Below, one piece after another: positions 5,653-9,192 of a stretch of 9,192 nucleotides of DNA. This DNA is from Planctomycetota bacterium (lineage in GTDB: Bacteria > Planctomycetota > PUPC01 > DSUN01). The stretch lies in NCBI GenBank assembly GCA_016872875.1, contig VGYW01000340.1, positions 1 through 9,192 on the forward strand. Direction: 5' to 3'. Numbering within the stretch: the first letter of the stretch is position 1; each line of letters opens with the position of its first letter. Made by a program: the position numbers and the translations under genes. Below the pieces are notes generated by a model, which saw only the letters and a program-made list of their open reading frames with translations, searched no databases and was not told the DNA's origin.

Positions 5653-8430
5653 CTACTTGACGGCGGCCCTCTCCTTCACCCCGAGCAGGTCTTGCTCGTC
5701 GAGCGGGTAGTCGCCGAGGAAGGTTTCGACCACGAGGACGTAGCGGCGGCCGGCACGGTTGGGCGTGGAGGGGTAGGCGGGGTTCTGGATCGCCATCGTG
5801 CCGAGGATGCGGTCCTTGGGGCCGGAGCCGGGGAGGGCGGGGTCGGCTTCTTTGAGGAGCTCGAGGTACTCCTCGTAGTACTCCGGGCGGATGAGGAGGA
5901 GGTCGCGCGGCTTGCCGTCGCGCTGGAAGCGGACGGCGGCGACGGCCTCGGCGTCCCAGTTGAGGAAGTTGTTGACCTCGCGGTCGGCGGGTTCGGGCTT
6001 GGCGATTGCCCGCGCCCCCGCGGGCGCCGCGCCGACGCCCAGGAAGAAGAGGTCGCCCTTTGCGGTCAAGTCGGCGATGCCGGTGATCTTCCGCAGGTCG
6101 GCTTCGGTGAGGGTGGGGAGGAGCTCGATGTAGTCGTCCTTGACCTCGGCCCACTTGTAGTGCGGGCCGGCCTTGGGGGGCTGGTAGAGGGGCACGAGGT
6201 CAGGGGGCGCCGCGTTCTGGTATTTCAGCCCTTCGACGGGGCGGTTGTCGAAGGTTGTGAGGCCCACTGAGAACCCCCATTTGCCGCCGCCGCGCTCGCT
6301 CTTGACCATCAGGCGGTTCCAGCCGGACTCGAGCTTGGCCGTGTTGCACACCATGTCGGTGCGGTTCGCGTCGTCCCAACGGGCGCAGGCGTAGTAGCGC
6401 CCTTCGTGAATCTTGCGCCCGTTGAGCCAGAGGGCCGCTGTGTCGTTGCAGCCGAGCCAGAGACGGGTCTCCTGCTTCTTCGGCGAGAAGATGAAGGCCT
6501 GGGCGTAGGCGATGCACTTGTCGGGCGCCTTCGGGAATGCGGCCAGGAGGTCCACGAAGTCGGCCTTGCTCTCGATGGGCTTCCAGGCGAGGGCGCCCGG
6601 CCCGGCGACCATTTGGGCCTCCTTGGGGCTGGCGAGCTTGTCGAGGAGCCTTCCGCCCTTGGCGGGCGGCTCGGGGGGCGCGGTGAGCTCGGCGAGGCCC
6701 CAGAGCTTGATGTGGTTGCCGACGAGCTCGGGCGCGGCGGCCTCGTGGCGGCGGTACTCGGCGGGGTTGATGTAGTAGTGCATCGCGGAGCGGTGGCCGC
6801 AGCCCATGTTCACGATGGGCTGCTTGCCGCAGCCGTCGGAGTCGTGCGTGACGGGGAAGCCGGGCGCCTGCTCGCCGAAGATGCAGGTCCAGTCGAACTC
6901 GTGGTTCCACTCGTGGAGGAAGACTTCCCAGCCGCGGGTGGCGCCGATCTGGGCGCCGCCGGCGCCCGAGACGCCGCAGTCAATGCCGCCCGCATGGCTG
7001 CTGCCGTACTCGGCGACGCCGATGGAGTAGTCGTAGGTGCCGCGAATGGGCACCTCGGAGTCGGGCGGAAGAAAGAGCCAGCCGGCCTGCATCACCCAGT
7101 CGGCGGAGCCCGGCCCCCAGATGCGATAGGTGGTGCGCAGCTTCCAGGCGCCGCGCGAGGCGCCATAGGTCATCTGCTCGACGATCCGCCAGTCGCGGAA
7201 GAGGGCCTCGAGGCTGCCGAGCGACAGCTCGCCGCAAACGTCCTTCACGGCGCGCGTGTTGATGGCCACGAGCACGTCGGCAACCTGGGTGTCGGGGCGG
7301 TTGTGGAGCGCGCCCGCGCGCTCGAAGAGGGGGGCATAGGTCTCGACCGGCAGGCGGTTGTACTCCATCGCCTCGGCCAGGTGATAGGTCGCCTCGGGGT
7401 CGGCGGGCCGGCAGGCGACGGCCTTCTGGAACTCATCGAGGGCCTCCTCCCAGAAGCCGTTGGCGCCGGCATAGAGGCCGAACAGGTAATGCGCCTTGAA
7501 GCCCTCGTCGCGGGGCAGAGACGCCCCGCCCACGGCGAGGGTGTCGGCAGCCTTGCGGAGCGCGACGAGGCGGAGCATTCGCCGCGACAGGCGGGCGAGC
7601 TCGGCCTTCGGCTCCGCCGCGGCCTTCTGGAACGCGGCCCCCGCCGCTTCGTAGTCGCCCTCGCCGAGCGCCGCAATGCCCGTGAGATAGGCGTCCGTGG
7701 GATCAGCGCCCTCCTTGCGCGCGATCGCGCCCAGGCGCTCATCGCCGAGCACCTCCCAGTCCCTCGTGATGAAGAACTGATAGCCGGCCGAGAGCAGCGA
7801 ACGAGTGGGGTCGGGAACCTCTACCCCAAAGGCTTCCGCGAACCCGGTGGCGGGTTGGACGAAGTACTGCTTGCGCGGACCGATATGGCTGTGGCTTGGG
7901 AAGATGGTGAAGCCTGAAGGGCTGAACTCTGGGTTGTTGCACACGCTCACCGTGACTTCGCTCTTCACTCCCTTCCCGTCAGGCGTCCTAAGGAGCTTGA
8001 TGGGGATGGCGTAGTACACGTCCACCCATCGGCGGTCGCCCTTGAACTGAGGAATGGACCAGGGAGCGAGTTGCTCCTTCTGATCGTCAATCCTAACCCA
8101 GAACACAGTGGCTGGCTGGCGCGTGTCCCATCGTCTGCGGATGACGAGGGTGCCGGGGGCCGGGCCGCCGCGGTAGGTGGCGATGCGGACGCGGAAGCGC
8201 TCCAGCTTCACGTCCCGCGCAGTGGCGGACACCTTTCGGCCGCCGGCATAGGGGAGCTCCAGCCGCGTCGCCGCGGTCGCGTCGGACCAGTATCGCGCCG
8301 CGGCCTCGGAGCGTTCGTCGCCCACGGCGATGGCCCCGCTGGGAATCCAGTCGAACTCCCTCGGTGCCTGGCCGCGCGCAGGCGAGGCCAAGAGGAATGA
8401 CGCAAGGGCAAAGAGAGCGAACGCGCGCAT
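5653..8430 (-). CDS. Large exported protein with TPR-like repeats, HEWNH zincin motif and C-terminal beta-sandwich-like segment
   Basis: A 925-aa protein. The start at 8430 is chosen for AAGGAG at 8437-8442 and because the product then begins with a clear signal peptide (MRAFALFALASFLLASPARGQA, cut near residue 22). Residues about 25-210 look beta-rich. Two TPR-like repeats lie near 246-275 and 314-355 (YLTGIAALGEGDYEAAGAAF; HYLFGLYAGANGFWEEALDEF). The motif EVFLHEWNHEFDW (502-514) contains HExxH (H506, E507, H510), typical of zinc metallopeptidases; E520 and H529 are candidates for the third ligand, but neither is certain. Residues about 615-735, with RLWLGCNDTAALWLNGRKI (656-674), resemble a PA14/galactose-binding beta-sandwich. 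It acts outside the cytoplasm, possibly as a protease or polymer-binding factor. It converges on the HNH gene with 22 bp between and no visible terminator. The substrate is unknown. Confidence 0.8.
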   Translation of the reverse strand: MRAFALFALASFLLASPARGQAPREFDWIPSGAIAVGDERSEAAARYWSDATAATRLELPYAGGRKVSATARDVKLERFRVRIATYRGGPAPGTLVIRRRWDTRQPATVFWVRIDDQKEQLAPWSIPQFKGDRRWVDVYYAIPIKLLRTPDGKGVKSEVTVSVCNNPEFSPSGFTIFPSHSHIGPRKQYFVQPATGFAEAFGVEVPDPTRSLLSAGYQFFITRDWEVLGDERLGAIARKEGADPTDAYLTGIAALGEGDYEAAGAAFQKAAAEPKAELARLSRRMLRLVALRKAADTLAVGGASLPRDEGFKAHYLFGLYAGANGFWEEALDEFQKAVACRPADPEATYHLAEAMEYNRLPVETYAPLFERAGALHNRPDTQVADVLVAINTRAVKDVCGELSLGSLEALFRDWRIVEQMTYGASRGAWKLRTTYRIWGPGSADWVMQAGWLFLPPDSEVPIRGTYDYSIGVAEYGSSHAGGIDCGVSGAGGAQIGATRGWEVFLHEWNHEFDWTCIFGEQAPGFPVTHDSDGCGKQPIVNMGCGHRSAMHYYINPAEYRRHEAAAPELVGNHIKLWGLAELTAPPEPPAKGGRLLDKLASPKEAQMVAGPGALAWKPIESKADFVDLLAAFPKAPDKCIAYAQAFIFSPKKQETRLWLGCNDTAALWLNGRKIHEGRYYACARWDDANRTDMVCNTAKLESGWNRLMVKSERGGGKWGFSVGLTTFDNRPVEGLKYQNAAPPDLVPLYQPPKAGPHYKWAEVKDDYIELLPTLTEADLRKITGIADLTAKGDLFFLGVGAAPAGARAIAKPEPADREVNNFLNWDAEAVAAVRFQRDGKPRDLLLIRPEYYEEYLELLKEADPALPGSGPKDRILGTMAIQNPAYPSTPNRAGRRYVLVVETFLGDYPLDEQDLLGVKERAAVK

Positions 8431-8450
8431 GGGGTTCTCCTTCCGGGCAT

Positions 8451-8479
8451 ATCGTATCAGAGCCGACCCGTCGGGGCAA
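8451..8479 (-). promoter_or_regulatory. Candidate promoter for the exported HEWNH protein
   Basis: On the minus strand, TTGCCC (8474-8479) is followed by a 17-bp spacer and TACGAT (8451-8456), with an upstream TG that makes an extended -10 (TGATACGAT). The transcript would start near 8444, only about 14 nt before the ATG but with the Shine-Dalgarno (8437-8442) retained. Confidence 0.35.
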
Positions 8480-8492
8480 CCTGCGCGGAACG

Positions 8493-8575
8493 ACACGGAC
8501 CTACACGGACAAACACGGACCGGCGGGTCTTGAGGGGAGGGTTGGTTGTCCGTGTATGTCCGTGTCGGTCCGTGT
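8493..8575. repeat. Helically phased inverted repeat: three ACACGGAC facing three GTCCGTGT
   Basis: ACACGGAC occurs at 8493, 8503 and 8513, exactly 10 bp apart. Its complement GTCCGTGT occurs at 8548, 8558 and 8568, also exactly 10 bp apart. The two 28-bp arms match at 26 positions and are separated by 27 bp. It lies between two divergent promoters, 13 bp upstream of the -35 proposed for the leftward gene. It could be a multi-site binding region with all sites on one DNA face, a strong hairpin, or a dispersed repeat. Confidence 0.85.
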
Positions 8576-8594
8576 AGGCTCCGTGGCCGTCCGG

Positions 8595-8612
8595 GGGTGC
8601 GTTATCGCACCC
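8595..8612. repeat. Short hairpin GGGTGCG-TTAT-CGCACCC
   Basis: A perfect 7-bp stem with a 4-nt loop lies between the phased repeat and the rightward promoter. No T-tract follows on either strand, so it is not a standard terminator. Confidence 0.6.
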
Positions 8613-8646
8613 GGGGCTGCGGGGGGATTGACAAAGGGAACGAAAT

Positions 8647-8680
8647 CCGCTGGAACTACAGCGGGTGCCGGGCGTATAAT
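8647..8680 (+). promoter_or_regulatory. TATAAT promoter with an inverted repeat across the -35 region
   Basis: A perfect -10 hexamer TATAAT is at 8675-8680, which puts the start near 8687, 25 nt before the ATG at 8712. At the normal -35 distance there is GGAACT (8652-8657), a poor sigma-70 match, inside the inverted repeat CCGCTG-GAACTA-CAGCGG (8647-8664). A perfect TTGACA at 8628-8633 is 41 bp from the -10, too far for direct pairing. The inverted repeat may be an activator or repressor site. Confidence 0.5.
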
Positions 8681-8711
8681 GCCATTAGTCTGGCTGAACG
8701 TGGGAGAAAGG

Positions 8712-9192
8712 ATGTATGCCATGCGGAGCCATCTGGCAGTCTGGCTTGTCTGCGGGTCCGCCGCCACTTGGGCCGGTGAAGGTGCTTCTGCCCCGCCGGC
8801 CACGCAGGTGGCGCTCGACTGGAACCGGATGTGGGAAGGGGTCCTTGCGGCCTGCGCCGGGATGGAGAAGGACCATCCCTCTGTGGCGGCTTTCCGTGCT
8901 GGGGCCAGCGCCGACACGGGCAACAAGGAGCTTGCTGCCTGGAAGTACGAGGCTAATGTGGAGATTGACTACGACCGCGGGATGGCGTGCAAGCGGAAGA
9001 ACCCCGCCGGGCCGTACTACCACGTTCGTCTCTCGATACACGGGATCCGAACCAGGGGGTTCACCGAAGTAGCGCCGGACAAGCCCTCAGTTGCCTGGGA
9101 CGGCAAGTCGAGCCGGCGGGAATACGGCATACCGTGGATGAAGTTGGGCATAGGCCTGACCGTCCTCAGCGATGACCCCGATTTCGTCAAGG
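8712..9192 (+). CDS. N-terminal part of an exported protein of unknown function (cut by window edge)
   Basis: The frame is open for 160 codons from the ATG at 8712 to the right edge, with no stop. GGGAG at 8702-8706, followed by AAAGG, serves as ribosome site; an in-frame ATG at 8721 is an equally possible start. Residues 1-27 (MYAMRSHLAVWLVCGSAATWAGEGASA) look like a signal peptide, ending in AxA-type sites. The mature part contains DWNRMWEGVLAACAG, IDYDRGMACKRKNPAGPYYH and a hydrophobic stretch near WMKLGIGLTVLSDDPDF. I do not recognise a family. The clear promoter and signal peptide support a real gene. It is divergent from the exported HEWNH protein and may share the control region between them. 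Confidence 0.65.
   Translation, partial: MYAMRSHLAVWLVCGSAATWAGEGASAPPATQVALDWNRMWEGVLAACAGMEKDHPSVAAFRAGASADTGNKELAAWKYEANVEIDYDRGMACKRKNPAGPYYHVRLSIHGIRTRGFTEVAPDKPSVAWDGKSSRREYGIPWMKLGIGLTVLSDDPDFVK

Noticed and set aside
6406..7917. 503-codon rightward frame
   Set aside because: It lies opposite the 925-aa exported protein in very GC-rich DNA. Its Gly/Ala/Val/Glu-rich product has no recognisable motif, while the opposite strand has a signal peptide, ribosome site and domains.

Overview
The base composition is strongly GC-rich. The window encodes a class III pseudopilin with a terminal ADG motif, a conserved hypothetical that resembles a planctomycete-type family, and large Sec-exported proteins. 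This combination suggests a Planctomycetota or related PVC-group bacterium, probably from an environmental genome; no rRNA or tRNA is present to fix the phylum. Gene order is mostly leftward, with a rightward AAA ATPase/HNH pair in the middle and a rightward partial gene at the right edge.

Region by region: (a) 1-476 holds a 129-bp tandem repeat (about 2.8 copies, cut by the left edge). Each copy carries a palindrome with the core AGTTCATGAACT. A fourth palindrome sits 4 bp past the end of a leftward regulator gene and a fifth lies just upstream of that gene's start. (b) 477-1121 encodes that regulator, an unusual protein with two ArsR-like winged helix-turn-helix domains in one chain. (c) 1211-1888 encodes a type II/IV pseudopilin-like protein with a proline-rich tail. 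(d) 2041-2332 is a 292-bp MITE-like element with terminal inverted repeats, flanked by TA, inserted in the stop codon of (e) a leftward conserved hypothetical gene, 2329-3324. (f) 3575-5630 is a two-gene unit: an ABC-type AAA ATPase overlapping an HNH nuclease, matching the Septu (PtuA/PtuB) anti-phage defence layout. (g) 5653-8430 encodes a 925-aa exported protein with TPR-like repeats, an HEWNH zincin motif and a C-terminal beta-sandwich-like segment. (h) 8431-8711 is a divergent control region with a helically phased inverted repeat, hairpins and a perfect TATAAT. (i) 8712 to the right edge is the start of another exported protein of unknown function.

The clearest functional unit is the Septu-like defence pair. 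The most novel-looking signal is the double-wHTH regulator with its five-site palindrome set, which looks like autoregulation plus a multi-operator array for a gene left of the window. All family assignments rest on reading motifs by eye; no database search was run.
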